A stretch of DNA of 64,000 bases. Origin: Gimesia chilikensis. GTDB lineage: Bacteria > Planctomycetota > Planctomycetia > Planctomycetales > Planctomycetaceae. Positions 1 to 8,843 of the stretch are shown here, in pieces. The stretch covers positions 606,846 to 670,845 of the forward strand of contig NZ_VTSR01000007.1 of assembly GCF_008329715.1 (NCBI RefSeq), in the 5' to 3' direction. Under the pieces are notes generated by a model. The model was not told the DNA's origin and did no database searches. It saw only the letters and a program-made list of their open reading frames with translations. The position numbers were made by a program, and so were the translations under genes. Every line of letters begins with the position of its first letter. The first letter of the stretch is position 1.

Positions 1-65
1 AGATAGCGGACGGCGGCACGCTCACCCCGATCACCCAGAAATCTGCCAAACCAGTTTCCAGCCAT
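1..65 (-). CDS. yraN: YraN/UPF0102 family protein, N-terminal fragment
   Basis: Only the first 21 codons lie in the window; the gene runs off the left edge. The start is ATG at position 65, preceded by AGAGG six bases upstream. The visible peptide begins MAGNWFGRFLGDRGERAAVR, and the GRxGExxAxxYL-like pattern is the usual start of the UPF0102 (YraN) family, small proteins with a predicted endonuclease-like fold. Position supports this: yraN commonly follows rplS in ffh-rpsP-trmD-rplS operons. The fragment is too short to check catalytic residues. Confidence 0.7.
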   Translation of the reverse strand, partial: MAGNWFGRFLGDRGERAAVRY

Positions 66-120
66 AAGCAGCCTCTTCGACAAGGGGCAGGCTCAATCGC
101 AAGTGCGCACCAGAACGTCT

Positions 121-155
121 AACAGCAGCACTGCTGCAGTGACAGTGCTGCTGTT
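121..155. terminator. Strong hairpin between rplS and yraN
   Basis: A perfect 13-bp inverted repeat (AACAGCAGCACTG and CAGTGCTGCTGTT) with a 9-nt loop. On the minus strand it lies just after rplS and before yraN. It lacks a T-run on that side, so it may be a partial terminator or an mRNA-stabilising or processing stem rather than a full stop. Confidence 0.5.
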
Positions 156-169
156 TCTGTTTCGATCGA

Positions 170-532
170 TTACTCGCCGTCTCTTTTGGCGCGACGCTCA
201 GTCAGACGGGTTGCTTTACCAACGCGATCGCGGAGGTAGTACAGTTTGGCGCGACGAACGCGACCGTGCCGTTTGACATCCAGTTTGGCGATTTTGGGAG
301 AGTGCACAGGGAAAATTCGCTCTACACCTTCACCGGCTACGATGCGACGAACGGTGAAGTTTTCACGGGTTCCGCTGCCGCGACGGGCAATCACAACACC
401 AGTGAAAACCTGGATGCGTTCCTTGTTACCTTCCTTGATACGGGTATGCACGTCGACGGTATCGCCGATTTCGAACTCAAGCGGCTCTTCACGAAGGCTT
501 GATTCTTCTACTTTTTTCAATAATTCCTGCAT
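170..532 (-). CDS. rplS: 50S ribosomal protein bL19
   Basis: bL19 sits at the 30S-50S interface of the ribosome. The 120-residue product starts [13 protein letters not shown] and carries the family core: [40 protein letters not shown], and the basic end [17 protein letters not shown]. An ATG seven codons further upstream is in frame, but the inner ATG at 532 is chosen because AGAGGA lies about ten bases before it and because the family normally begins at MQ-type residues. It follows trmD by 73 bases in the operon. Confidence 0.95.
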   Translation of the reverse strand: MQELLKKVEESSLREEPLEFEIGDTVDVHTRIKEGNKERIQVFTGVVIARRGSGTRENFTVRRIVAGEGVERIFPVHSPKIAKLDVKRHGRVRRAKLYYLRDRVGKATRLTERRAKRDGE

Positions 533-605
533 GACTTCAAGTCCTCTTGGCACGCCTGACTGACTCTGAATGAGCCCCTGGGAACGTGCTGTTTACATTA
601 AAAAA

Positions 606-1307
606 TCAGGTTGAATTTGATTCCGACTCAGTGAGAAGATCATTTCGTCGCTCGCGAGTTCGCTGCAGACTCTGCTCATGCCGCCAGCGCGCAATCTCCT
701 GATGATTTCCACTTAATAATACTTCCGGAACTTCCATTCCACGAAAGTTTTGAGGCCGCGTGTACTGCGGATATTCGAGCAGTCCCGATTCCGAAAAGGA
801 ATCATACTTGGCACTGCTCTCGTCTCCGAGTACTCCGGGTATGAGCCGGATCACAGTCTCGATAATCAACATGGCCGGGACTTCCCCTCCGTTGGTGATG
901 AAGTCGCCTGCCGAAATTTCCATTGGCTCCAGACCAATGCGGATCCGTTCGTCGAACCCCTCGTATCTTCCACACAATAAGGTGAGCTGCCGTTCCTGGG
1001 ATAACTCCTGGGCCAGTTTCTGATTCAGTGTTTTCCCCTGGGGGGTCAACATGATCAGCTTACCGGGTTCCGGAACCACCTGTTGAACATGCTCGACACA
1101 TTGATAGACCGTGTCACAGCCTATCAGCATCCCTGGTCCACCGCCGTAAGGGCGATCATCTACCGAGGCATGCTTGTCTGTTGCCCAGTCCCTGAAATTC
1201 CAACGCTGAATTTCGACCAGTTGATTTTGAATCGCCCGCTTGAGCAACCCCTGCTCAAGATAGCTGTCAAACAGTTCGGGAAACAAAGTCAGAATATCAA
1301 ATCGCAT
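606..1307 (-). CDS. trmD: tRNA (guanine-N1)-methyltransferase TrmD
   Basis: TrmD uses S-adenosylmethionine to methylate N1 of G37 in tRNAs for Leu, Pro and Arg, preventing +1 frameshifting. The sequence shows the SPOUT-type signatures: [13 protein letters not shown] at the start, [12 protein letters not shown] near residue 52, [13 protein letters not shown] near 110, and [15 protein letters not shown]. Its length of about 233 residues is normal. A GTG three codons upstream (1316) could also serve as the start; neither has a strong ribosome binding site. It directly follows rpsP, with no rimM between. tRNA-Pro(CGG), a TrmD substrate type, is encoded at 16668. Confidence 0.95.
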   Translation of the reverse strand: MRFDILTLFPELFDSYLEQGLLKRAIQNQLVEIQRWNFRDWATDKHASVDDRPYGGGPGMLIGCDTVYQCVEHVQQVVPEPGKLIMLTPQGKTLNQKLAQELSQERQLTLLCGRYEGFDERIRIGLEPMEISAGDFITNGGEVPAMLIIETVIRLIPGVLGDESSAKYDSFSESGLLEYPQYTRPQNFRGMEVPEVLLSGNHQEIARWRHEQSLQRTRERRNDLLTESESNST

Positions 1308-1349
1308 AATGCTCACTCACAGAGCAAAACGTCAGGGCTGACGCAGACC

Positions 1350-1745
1350 TTACTCTTCTGTCGGGGTTTCTTCAGCAGCGGTCTCTTCTGCAGGTGCTTC
1401 AGCTGTTTCAGCTGATTCGCCAGCTTCTGCTTCCGGTTCGGGAGCAGGAGGTTCTTTGGGAGCCTGCATGGGAGCCGGTGCCGCAGCGGAACCGAATTTG
1501 TTTTTCTTGACCTTCTTGATCAGTGTTGCCACATTTTCGGAAGGTTTTGCACCAACTGACATCCAGTAGTCAACACGTTCCATGTCGATCGAGACGCGCT
1601 GTGCTTTGTCAGCGACGGAAGTGTCATAGGTACCAATTTCTTCGATCGCTTCACCGTCACGTTGTTTGCGTGAATCCATTACACAAATACGATAGAACGG
1701 GCGATGTGTCCGGCCCATTCTTTTCATACGAATTCGAACTGCCAC
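1350..1745 (-). CDS. rpsP: 30S ribosomal protein bS16 with acidic C-terminal tail
   Basis: bS16 is an assembly protein of the small ribosomal subunit. The start is taken as GTG at 1745, preceded by AAAGGAG with ideal spacing. This gives VAVRIRMKRMGRTHRPFYRI, which matches the family N-terminus; the longer upstream reading is not supported. The ribosomal core ends near residue 85. It is followed by a tail of roughly 45 residues rich in Ala, Glu and Pro, absent from the short E. coli protein. Such tails occur in some bacteria and are probably disordered. Confidence 0.93.
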   Translation of the reverse strand: MAVRIRMKRMGRTHRPFYRICVMDSRKQRDGEAIEEIGTYDTSVADKAQRVSIDMERVDYWMSVGAKPSENVATLIKKVKKNKFGSAAAPAPMQAPKEPPAPEPEAEAGESAETAEAPAEETAAEETPTEE

Positions 1746-1820
1746 AAATTTCTCCTTTAGGATACTAACTCTAAACTTTGGAAGATACAAAAATTGAATT
1801 CAATTGAGATCGCCTCTGAA

Positions 1821-3299
1821 TCAGCGATTCTTTTTTCGCTGTTTCTTTTTGGCTTTTTTGTCTTTTTTTCGTTTCTCACGCAGCTTGTTGATATCACCAC
1901 CACGCTTGCTGCGTTCTTTTTTCTTGGTCATGCCTCCCATGGGGTCCATCATGCCCCCGGAAGAGAGCTCGCGCATCGCTTTCATCTTGTCACGCATGCC
2001 CATGCCGGCCATTTTCTGCATCATGCCGGCCATGTTGTTGAAATCCTTGACCAGACGACTGATATCCGAAGGATCGGAGCCACTTCCCATGGCAATCCGG
2101 CGGCGACGGCTGTGATCGATCAGTTCGGGATTTTCCCGTTCTGCGGGAGTCATCGAACCGATAATCGCATCAATCCGCTTCATTTCCGCACCAGGGTCGA
2201 CATCCGGATTTGTATCCAGCAGTCCCCCCACTCCGGGAATCATTTTCATGATTTCCCGCATGGGACCCATTTTGCGGATGGTCGCCATCTGCTTCTGGAA
2301 ATCAGTCAGGGTAAATTTACCCTGTGCCATTCGGTTCTGGAGGTCGGCCGCTTCTTCTTCATTAAACTGCTGCTGCGCCTTCTCCACCAGAGAGACGACA
2401 TCGCCCATACCCAGAATACGTCCTGCCATCCGGTCTGGGTGGAATGTTTCCAGGCGATCGAGGGCTTCTCCGACACCGATAAACTTGATGGGAACTCCGG
2501 TGACTTCCTTCACACTCAGAGCGGCACCACCACGGGTGTCACCATCCAGTTTGGTCAGAATGACGCCATCCAGTTCCAGCGCTTCGTTGAACGCTTTGGC
2601 ACTGTTGACTGCGTCCTGACCTGTCATCGCGTCGCAAGCAAAAATGACCTGGTCGGGCTGGAGCTTACGTTCGATCTGCTCCAGCTCTTTCATCAGATCT
2701 TCGTCAATGTGCAGACGACCGGCGGTGTCGAGAATAACCGTATCGACATTCCCGAGCTTCTTCGCCTGACTGAGACCATTCTGACAGACTTTGACGGCGT
2801 TGTTTCCGTCCGGAGCCTCTGCATGAACCGGCACTTCTACCTGACCGGCAATGACTTTCAACTGTTCAATCGCCGCAGGACGCTGCAAGTCGGCAGCGAC
2901 AAGCATTGGCTTACGTCCCTGCTCTTTCAGCAGGCGGGCCAGCTTACCACAGGTTGTGGTTTTACCACTCCCCTGCAGACCACACATCATAATGACGGTG
3001 ATACCTGACTTTTTGAATTCGAAACCGGGTTCGACCGGGCCCATCAGGTTGATCAGTTCCTGGTGGACGATCCCGATGATCTGCTCATCAGGGCGAACGG
3101 CTTTCAGAACTTTTTCACCAACTGCCTGCTCGGTCACCCGATCAATAAAGCTGGTGGCTATTTCATAATTAACGTCTGCTTCCAGCAACGCCTGTCTGAC
3201 CTGGCGCAACCCGTCCCTGATATTGCCTTCGGTGAGCTTTCCACCCCGGGCAAGACCGGTGAGTGCATCTTTCAGATTGGCAGTTAATCCTTCAAACAC
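1821..3299 (-). CDS. ffh: Signal recognition particle protein Ffh
   Basis: Ffh is the GTPase that, with 4.5S RNA, brings ribosomes making membrane proteins to the Sec translocon. The 492-residue protein has an N-domain ([13 protein letters not shown]), a G-domain with [18 protein letters not shown] (G1), [13 protein letters not shown] (G3) and [14 protein letters not shown] (G4/G5), and a methionine-rich M-domain ([17 protein letters not shown]). It ends in a strongly basic tail with many Lys and Arg, longer than in E. coli. It is the first gene of the minus-strand operon, 75 bases before rpsP. Confidence 0.97.
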   Translation of the reverse strand: MFEGLTANLKDALTGLARGGKLTEGNIRDGLRQVRQALLEADVNYEIATSFIDRVTEQAVGEKVLKAVRPDEQIIGIVHQELINLMGPVEPGFEFKKSGITVIMMCGLQGSGKTTTCGKLARLLKEQGRKPMLVAADLQRPAAIEQLKVIAGQVEVPVHAEAPDGNNAVKVCQNGLSQAKKLGNVDTVILDTAGRLHIDEDLMKELEQIERKLQPDQVIFACDAMTGQDAVNSAKAFNEALELDGVILTKLDGDTRGGAALSVKEVTGVPIKFIGVGEALDRLETFHPDRMAGRILGMGDVVSLVEKAQQQFNEEEAADLQNRMAQGKFTLTDFQKQMATIRKMGPMREIMKMIPGVGGLLDTNPDVDPGAEMKRIDAIIGSMTPAERENPELIDHSRRRRIAMGSGSDPSDISRLVKDFNNMAGMMQKMAGMGMRDKMKAMRELSSGGMMDPMGGMTKKKERSKRGGDINKLREKRKKDKKAKKKQRKKNR

Positions 3300-3925
3300 T
3301 TTAGATAACCAGACCGTTAAATGTTAATCGTGGGTGCATTTATCGCCTGGAAAAGCGATAAAAACAGTGCTTCAAATCAACTCGTTCTCGATGGAAACTG
3401 AGCGCCAACACGCAACGTAAGCCAAGCAATAACCGCAGGTTAAAACACGCGGAGACTGTCGATTTCGCTGTTGGTATTCATGAAGTTATGATGAGGCAAT
3501 AACTTGCATCAAGCCGTGGAGTTTAAAAACTGACTGAACAATACACAACGGTTCCAGCCCACCTTTTTAAAATTCTTACCCCTTTTGGTCCACAGAATTC
3601 CTACAATGTTATACACAAGCCACAACATTCTGCAATAATGTCAGCAGGCAGCGAACTCTGTGTCAGCCGATTATCTGCCCCTGATGGGGCTGCAGCTGTT
3701 TTTTTGGATTTGTTGATCCCGGAAACCTTATAATCAGGCACCAGATCGTGTATGGTTCGTGATTGCGAAAGACTGCTCCCGCCTTAACTGGCCACCAGTA
3801 CACAAGAACCGTCCAGCCTGCTATCGTGTCACGTCTTAATGAGTGTGACCACAATTCATCACCGGCAAGACCTGGTCAAACGATTCTGTCAGAGAACTAT
3901 CCAAGTTGGAACGAAGAAAACGAAA
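3300..3925. other. Divergent intergenic region between ffh and leuC
   Basis: This 626-base stretch separates two divergent operons and should hold both promoters. I see an 8-bp stem (TTTATCGC/GCGATAAA, 3339-3362) in the ffh leader. I also see a GCCCC-TGAT-GGGGC hairpin at 3677-3690, followed after eight bases by seven Ts, upstream of leuC. A short leucine-rich reading frame is listed separately. A 63-codon minus-strand frame here has no family resemblance and is not called. Confidence 0.5.
3638..3733 (+). other. Possible leucine-rich leader peptide upstream of leuC
   Basis: A 31-codon frame begins at ATG 3638, overlapping by one base the TAA of a 10-codon frame (3606-3638). Its second half reads FLDLLIPETL, with TTG, TTG, TTG and TTA codons among six leucines in all. 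Position and leucine content resemble leuL-type attenuation leaders. Against it, no Shine-Dalgarno sequence is visible, and the GC hairpin plus T-run falls inside the frame rather than after it. Treat as a hypothesis. Confidence 0.2.
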
Positions 3926-5347
3926 ATGAGTAACACACAAAACCTGTTTAACAAAGTCTGGGATTTACACGCTGTCAAAACTCTGGAATCCGGTCAGGAT
4001 CAGCTGCTGATCGGCCTGCACCTGATTCATGAAGTGACCAGTCCTCAAGCTTTCGAAATGTTACGTGATCGCGGTCTTAAAGTTCTGTTCCCCGAACGGA
4101 CTATTGCCACAGTCGACCACATCGTCCCTACTGAGAATCAGGCACGCCCCTTCGAAGACAACCTGGCAGAACAGATGATGTCCGCGATCGAGAAGAACTG
4201 TGCGGAATTCGGCGTTACGCTGCTGGACGTCTCCGATAACCGTCAGGGTATTGTGCACGTCGTTGGCCCGGAACAGGGACTGACACAACCCGGCATGACA
4301 ATTGTCTGTGGTGACAGCCATACGAGTACTCACGGCGCTTTTGGTTCGATTGCACTGGGAATCGGAACCAGCCAGGTTGCCCATGTGCTGGCCACCCAGA
4401 CCATGGCACTGGGACGTCCTAAAGTCCGTCAGGTCAAAGTGAACGGCGAACTTGGACCAGGCGTAACCGCAAAGGATGTAACCCTTTACATCATCCGCAA
4501 ACTGGGCGTTCAAGGTGGTGTTGGATACGCTTATGAATATGCCGGCGACGTCTTCGACCGGATGACGATGGAAGAGCGGATGACGGTCTGCAACATGAGC
4601 ATCGAGGGTGGTGCCCGCTGTGGATACATCAATCCCGACCAGACCACTGTCGACTACCTCCGGGGACGTCCGCATGCTCCTCAGGGAGAAGCCTTCGATA
4701 AAGCAGCCGAATGGTGGCTCAGTCTGGCCTCTGGTCCTGACGCCGAGTTTGATGATGTTGTTGAATTCGATGCAGCTGATATCGAACCTACCGTGACCTG
4801 GGGGATCACCCCCGCCCAATCCGTCGGCGTTTCTGAGTCACTGCCCGCTGTCTCCAGCTATCCTGCAGACGAGCAGACACTGATCAAAGAAGCCTATCGT
4901 TACATGGAACTCGAAGAGAACCAGCCGATCAAAGGCCAGAAGATCGACGTCGCTTTCATCGGCTCATGTACCAACTCGCGAATTTCCGACCTGCGTGAAG
5001 CAGCGAAAGTCGTCGAGGGACGGCATGTGGCTGAACACGTTAAAGCCCTCGTTGTTCCCGGCTCTCAGCTGGTTCGTAAACAGGCCATCGAAGAAGGGCT
5101 GGATAAAATCTTCATCGAAGCTGGCTTTGAATGGCGCGAAGCCGGTTGCTCCATGTGTCTGGCCATGAACCCGGACAAACTGGTGGGCAACCAGCTGTGT
5201 GCTTCTTCCAGCAACCGTAATTTCAAAGGACGACAGGGGAGCCCCACAGGCCGTACCCTGCTGATGAGCCCAACCATGGTTGCCGCTGCTGCCGTCAGTG
5301 GCTGCGTCACCGATGTCCGCGAACTGTCAGGTGCTGCTACCGCGTAA
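3926..5347 (+). CDS. leuC: 3-isopropylmalate dehydratase large subunit
   Basis: LeuC with LeuD isomerises 2-isopropylmalate to 3-isopropylmalate in leucine synthesis, using a [4Fe-4S] cluster. Start ATG 3926 ([17 protein letters not shown]) gives 473 residues, the usual family length; an in-frame start 29 codons upstream would add a non-homologous extension. Aconitase-superfamily motifs are present: [25 protein letters not shown] and [13 protein letters not shown], the last two carrying the cluster cysteines, and [12 protein letters not shown] near the end. leuD follows after 73 bases. Confidence 0.97.
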   Translation: MSNTQNLFNKVWDLHAVKTLESGQDQLLIGLHLIHEVTSPQAFEMLRDRGLKVLFPERTIATVDHIVPTENQARPFEDNLAEQMMSAIEKNCAEFGVTLLDVSDNRQGIVHVVGPEQGLTQPGMTIVCGDSHTSTHGAFGSIALGIGTSQVAHVLATQTMALGRPKVRQVKVNGELGPGVTAKDVTLYIIRKLGVQGGVGYAYEYAGDVFDRMTMEERMTVCNMSIEGGARCGYINPDQTTVDYLRGRPHAPQGEAFDKAAEWWLSLASGPDAEFDDVVEFDAADIEPTVTWGITPAQSVGVSESLPAVSSYPADEQTLIKEAYRYMELEENQPIKGQKIDVAFIGSCTNSRISDLREAAKVVEGRHVAEHVKALVVPGSQLVRKQAIEEGLDKIFIEAGFEWREAGCSMCLAMNPDKLVGNQLCASSSNRNFKGRQGSPTGRTLLMSPTMVAAAAVSGCVTDVRELSGAATA

Positions 5348-5420
5348 TCCGTCACGCTCACAGGACCGTCCAACCTTACGAACAGCCAATTCCATTTAAG
5401 ATATATTTGAAGACCGAATC

Positions 5421-6011
5421 ATGACTAAAATTGAATCCGTAACCGGAACAGGTATCCCTCTGCTGCTGGATGACATCGATACAGACCGCATCATTCCCGC
5501 CCGTTTTTTGCGGTGCGTGACCTTTGAAGGTCTGGGAGAACATGCATTCGAAGATGATCGCCTGCAGGACCCCGATCATCCGTTCGATAAACCCCAATAC
5601 CAGAACGCGTCCATCCTGATCGGCGGGCGTAATTTCGGCTGTGGCTCTTCGCGTGAACACGCCCCTCAGTCATTGATCCGCTGGGGAATCCAGGCGATTA
5701 TCGCTGAGTCCTATGCAGAAATTTTCTTCGGAAACTGCACCTCACTGGGTGTGCCCGCCGTCTGTGCTTCGCGTAAAGCGCTGGAACAACTGGATCAGGC
5801 TGTGAAAGCCAATCCCGACCAGGAAATCACTGTCGACCTGCTGACGATGAAAGTTCGCTGTGGCGATCAGGAGTTCGATTGTACGCTGCCTGATAACGCA
5901 CGTTCCGCCTTAACCACAGGTACCTACGACTTCCTGGCACAGCTGCTCAAGAGTACTGACGAGATCAAAGACCGGGCCGCTGATGTGCCTTACTTTACTT
6001 CGTTTGCCTGA
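5421..6011 (+). CDS. leuD: 3-isopropylmalate dehydratase small subunit
   Basis: LeuD is the swivel-domain partner of LeuC. The 196-residue product has the expected [14 protein letters not shown] near the start and the [18 protein letters not shown] substrate-recognition loop around residue 70. These are followed by [14 protein letters not shown] and GVPAVC. The length is normal. It is cotranscribed with leuC, and a GC-rich hairpin follows the stop. Confidence 0.97.
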   Translation: MTKIESVTGTGIPLLLDDIDTDRIIPARFLRCVTFEGLGEHAFEDDRLQDPDHPFDKPQYQNASILIGGRNFGCGSSREHAPQSLIRWGIQAIIAESYAEIFFGNCTSLGVPAVCASRKALEQLDQAVKANPDQEITVDLLTMKVRCGDQEFDCTLPDNARSALTTGTYDFLAQLLKSTDEIKDRAADVPYFTSFA

Positions 6012-6027
6012 GTCAACGCGTTCAGAT

Positions 6028-6053
6028 CTCCGCCTGTTTCAGAACGGGCGGAG
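6028..6053 (+). terminator. Hairpin after leuCD
   Basis: CTCCGCCTGTT pairs with AACGGGCGGAG (11 bp with one G-T pair, four-base loop TCAG) 16 bases after the leuD stop. The sequence after it (GTTTCGGTGT) is only mildly T-rich, so termination strength is uncertain. Confidence 0.5.
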
Positions 6054-6105
6054 GTTTCGGTGTCTGTCAGGCAAGCGCACGACTTGACATACCCAAGATG
6101 TCCCC

Positions 6106-7209
6106 ATGTCTGAAAAAAAAACGACAAGTAATCGGCGAGACTTTCTGACCGGCCGCGTCCTGAAACAGGCAGCGGAGCGGGTCGGTAATGATATTGCTGA
6201 TTACCTGAATGATGCGACGGAAGATTTTGCGGCCCCCTCCGGCGGCTCGACAATCCGTCTGAGCACACGGGCCATGGCAACTGAGTTTGCGGTTGTCATG
6301 AACCCCGGCCCCAGTCAACAGGTGATGCACGCCTCCGATGCTCTGGACCTGATCCATGAGCTCGAACATCTGATGACCGTCTACAAGCCCACCAGTGAGA
6401 TGTCGCGCGTCAATGCTCAGGCCGCGAACGGTGCCGTCTCCATGGATCCGCGACTGTTTGAAATTCTGGACCGCTCACGCGAAATCTGCGTTGATACGAA
6501 AGGTGGCTTCGATCCCTCCTCCGGGCCTTTGATTGCCCTCTGGCGGGAATGTCGCCTGCAAGGGCGGATTCCTACTGAAAAAGAAATTTCAGACTGCCTG
6601 TCCCACACGGGCATCGATCAGTTCGATTTTGACAACCTGGCCCACACCATCCGTTATCGCTCGCCCCAAAATGAACTCAACCTGGGAGGCATCGGCAAAG
6701 GCTATGCCCTGGACCAGGCAGGACGGTTTCTGCTCGATCAGGAACTGGAAGACTGGCTCTTCTACGGCGGCTTCAGCAGTATTCTGGCCAGGGGCACACA
6801 CAATCAACTGCCAGGCTGGCCTGTGGGAATTAAAAACCCACTGTTTACCAGTCAGCGACTGGGGACGATTCTGCTCAAGGACTGCTCGATGTCGACCAGC
6901 GGTTCTTCCGTGCAGCACTTTCGGCATCAAGGGAAGCGTTACGGGCATATTCTCGACCCCAGAACCGGCTGGCCGGTCTCAGAATTACTGTCTGTAACGG
7001 TTATTGCCCCTGATGCAGCCCTGGCAGACGCACTTTCCACCGCTTTTTACGTAATCGGCATCGAAAAGGCTCTGGAGTATTGCGATAATCATACAGAAAT
7101 CGGTACGATCTTAATTCCCCCGCCTGCGCATGGCAGAAAACTCTCCCCGGTGATTCGTGGAATCCCCAATGAGTTTCTGTTCCTGGACCGCGACCAATTG
7201 TTGTCATAA
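6106..7209 (+). CDS. apbE: FAD:protein FMN transferase, ApbE family
   Basis: ApbE-type enzymes transfer FMN from FAD to Thr or Ser of partner proteins such as NqrB, NqrC or RnfG on the outer face of the membrane. In this 367-residue protein the core begins near residue 50 (TRAMATEFAVVMNP). It contains FDPSSGPL, the conserved LNLGGIGKGYALDQ segment around residue 195, GHILDPRTGWPV near 283, and DALSTAFYVIG near 313. The first 20 residues include an RRDFL element as in Tat-type signals, but no long hydrophobic stretch follows, so export is uncertain. No Nqr or Rnf gene lies in the window. Confidence 0.9.
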   Translation: MSEKKTTSNRRDFLTGRVLKQAAERVGNDIADYLNDATEDFAAPSGGSTIRLSTRAMATEFAVVMNPGPSQQVMHASDALDLIHELEHLMTVYKPTSEMSRVNAQAANGAVSMDPRLFEILDRSREICVDTKGGFDPSSGPLIALWRECRLQGRIPTEKEISDCLSHTGIDQFDFDNLAHTIRYRSPQNELNLGGIGKGYALDQAGRFLLDQELEDWLFYGGFSSILARGTHNQLPGWPVGIKNPLFTSQRLGTILLKDCSMSTSGSSVQHFRHQGKRYGHILDPRTGWPVSELLSVTVIAPDAALADALSTAFYVIGIEKALEYCDNHTEIGTILIPPPAHGRKLSPVIRGIPNEFLFLDRDQLLS

Positions 7210-7469
7210 CTGTTTGTCGCTATAAGGGAATCTTCAACAGAACAGACTGATTTCCGGCAATTGTTTTCTCTTCACCAGAGAAACCTGCCTGCCCTGTTCT
7301 GATGAATGCTGATCTCAGACAAGACAGCCAATGTCCTGTCGTCTTCAGCGTCGTCCGCCTGTCAGATTTCAGCACAGATTGTCTCTGCTGATCACACAGC
7401 GTCGCGACCACCATTACGGAAACACAAGCCAAACCCATAGAAATCCCCTAAAATCAAGAGGATTGACGA

Positions 7470-8711
7470 GTGCAAGATTTAAAGAAAATTACAGGGATTG
7501 CCATCCTGTTCATCGTTGTCTTACGCCTTTCCATCGGCTGGCAGCTGTTGTACGAAGGCATGTGGAAAATTGAAACGCTCAGTTCGACCAGGCCCTGGAC
7601 CGCTGCAGGCTATCTGAATAATGCCAAAGGCCCTTTCCGCGATCAGTTCCGCGATATGACAGGCGACCCCAATGACCTGAACTGGCTGGATGCAGACAAA
7701 GTCAAAGCCAAGTGGACTGCCTGGGAACAACGTTTCCTGAACCACTACCCGAACCTGACCGACGAACAGAAGTCCCGTCTACACCAGATGATCCATGGCA
7801 ATAAATATTTTGCTGCTAAACTGAGCGCCTTACCGCCTGAAGTCAAAATCGACGGCAGCCTTGGAAGCGTGGTCAGCTACGATCCTGAACGTCAGTTGCT
7901 GCTCATTGATGGTGAAAAGCACATCACACCTCGCGAAAAACAGCGACTGCAGTCGATGGTGCCCGTCAAAAAAGGCGCCGATGGTAAACTGACTGGCGGT
8001 ACCGAACTCGATCGCGAGTTCTACGACGCTGTTGATAAGGCCTATGCTCGCTCCTCCCGTCTGAGCTACATCGAAAAGATGCAGGCTTCGCTGCGGGGTA
8101 ACCCCGAACTGGCAGGGGAGATTGATGTCGAACAGGAAGGAACGATCGACGGAAAACGGATCGGTAAGATCGAACAGTACCAGATCGCCCTGGATCGCTA
8201 CGAACAGAAACTGGCCAAGGCGGACCAGGACTACAAAGTCGATCATCTCAACAAAATCTGGTCTGAAATCCAGCAGATGAAAGGCGAACTGGTCAACCCG
8301 ATTCGCGCCATGGAAGACGAAATGGAATCGGAAGCCCGGGAACTTCTGACTGCCGAGCAACTCGCAGCCGGACCGGTTCCACCAGAAAACACGCAAATTC
8401 ATCGGGTCAACATGATGACCATCGCCAGCTTAACGGTTCTGGGCATCCTGTTGTTGATTGGACTGGGCACCCGCATCGCAGCCATCGCGGCAGCCGGCAT
8501 GCTGCTTTCCTTCTATCTGGTAATGCCTCCCTGGCCGGGAGTTCCTGAAGCACCAGGTCCGGAACACAGCTTCATCGTCAACAAAAACCTGATCGAAGTC
8601 CTTGCCCTTTTGGCGATCGCTGCACTGCCGACAGGATCATGGTTTGGTATTGATGGACTGTTTTACCGATTTTTCCAGAAACGGAAAAAAACAGCGAATA
8701 AAGCCAGCTAA
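7470..8711 (+). CDS. DoxX-like membrane protein with a large soluble insertion
   Basis: Start GTG 7470 is preceded by AGAGGA. The 413-residue protein opens with a hydrophobic helix and a DoxX-like pattern (LRLSIGWQLLYEGMWKIE). It ends with three hydrophobic segments between about residues 315 and 405 (TIASLTVLGILLLIGLGTR, AAIAAAGMLLSFYLVM, NLIEVLALLAIAALPTG). Roughly 270 mostly charged residues sit between the first and second helices, where ordinary DoxX proteins have only a loop. The next gene is a Tat-exported Gfo/Idh oxidoreductase, 132 bases away. A role as membrane partner of that enzyme is inference from context only. Confidence 0.7.
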   Translation: MQDLKKITGIAILFIVVLRLSIGWQLLYEGMWKIETLSSTRPWTAAGYLNNAKGPFRDQFRDMTGDPNDLNWLDADKVKAKWTAWEQRFLNHYPNLTDEQKSRLHQMIHGNKYFAAKLSALPPEVKIDGSLGSVVSYDPERQLLLIDGEKHITPREKQRLQSMVPVKKGADGKLTGGTELDREFYDAVDKAYARSSRLSYIEKMQASLRGNPELAGEIDVEQEGTIDGKRIGKIEQYQIALDRYEQKLAKADQDYKVDHLNKIWSEIQQMKGELVNPIRAMEDEMESEARELLTAEQLAAGPVPPENTQIHRVNMMTIASLTVLGILLLIGLGTRIAAIAAAGMLLSFYLVMPPWPGVPEAPGPEHSFIVNKNLIEVLALLAIAALPTGSWFGIDGLFYRFFQKRKKTANKAS

Positions 8712-8843
8712 ATCGGTACCAAGTAACGTAATAAGCAAAGGTACAGCTTACAAACGCCTTGTTTCCCACCTATAATAACCACTAAACCTTAAATTTCCTC
8801 CAATAAGGTAACACTTACGCGTTGCGTACCAGGGAGAACTAAT

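Noticed and set aside
1794..3008. 404-codon plus-strand reading frame, His- and Phe-rich
   Set aside because: It lies entirely antisense to ffh, whose protein is fully conserved; the frame is a by-product of ffh codon use and has no ribosome binding site or family resemblance.
3663..3854. 63-codon minus-strand frame between ffh and leuC
   Set aside because: No ribosome binding site, no recognisable sequence, and it overlaps the region expected to hold leuC control elements.
4061..4819. 252-codon minus-strand reading frame
   Set aside because: It is antisense to leuC and lacks any family motif.
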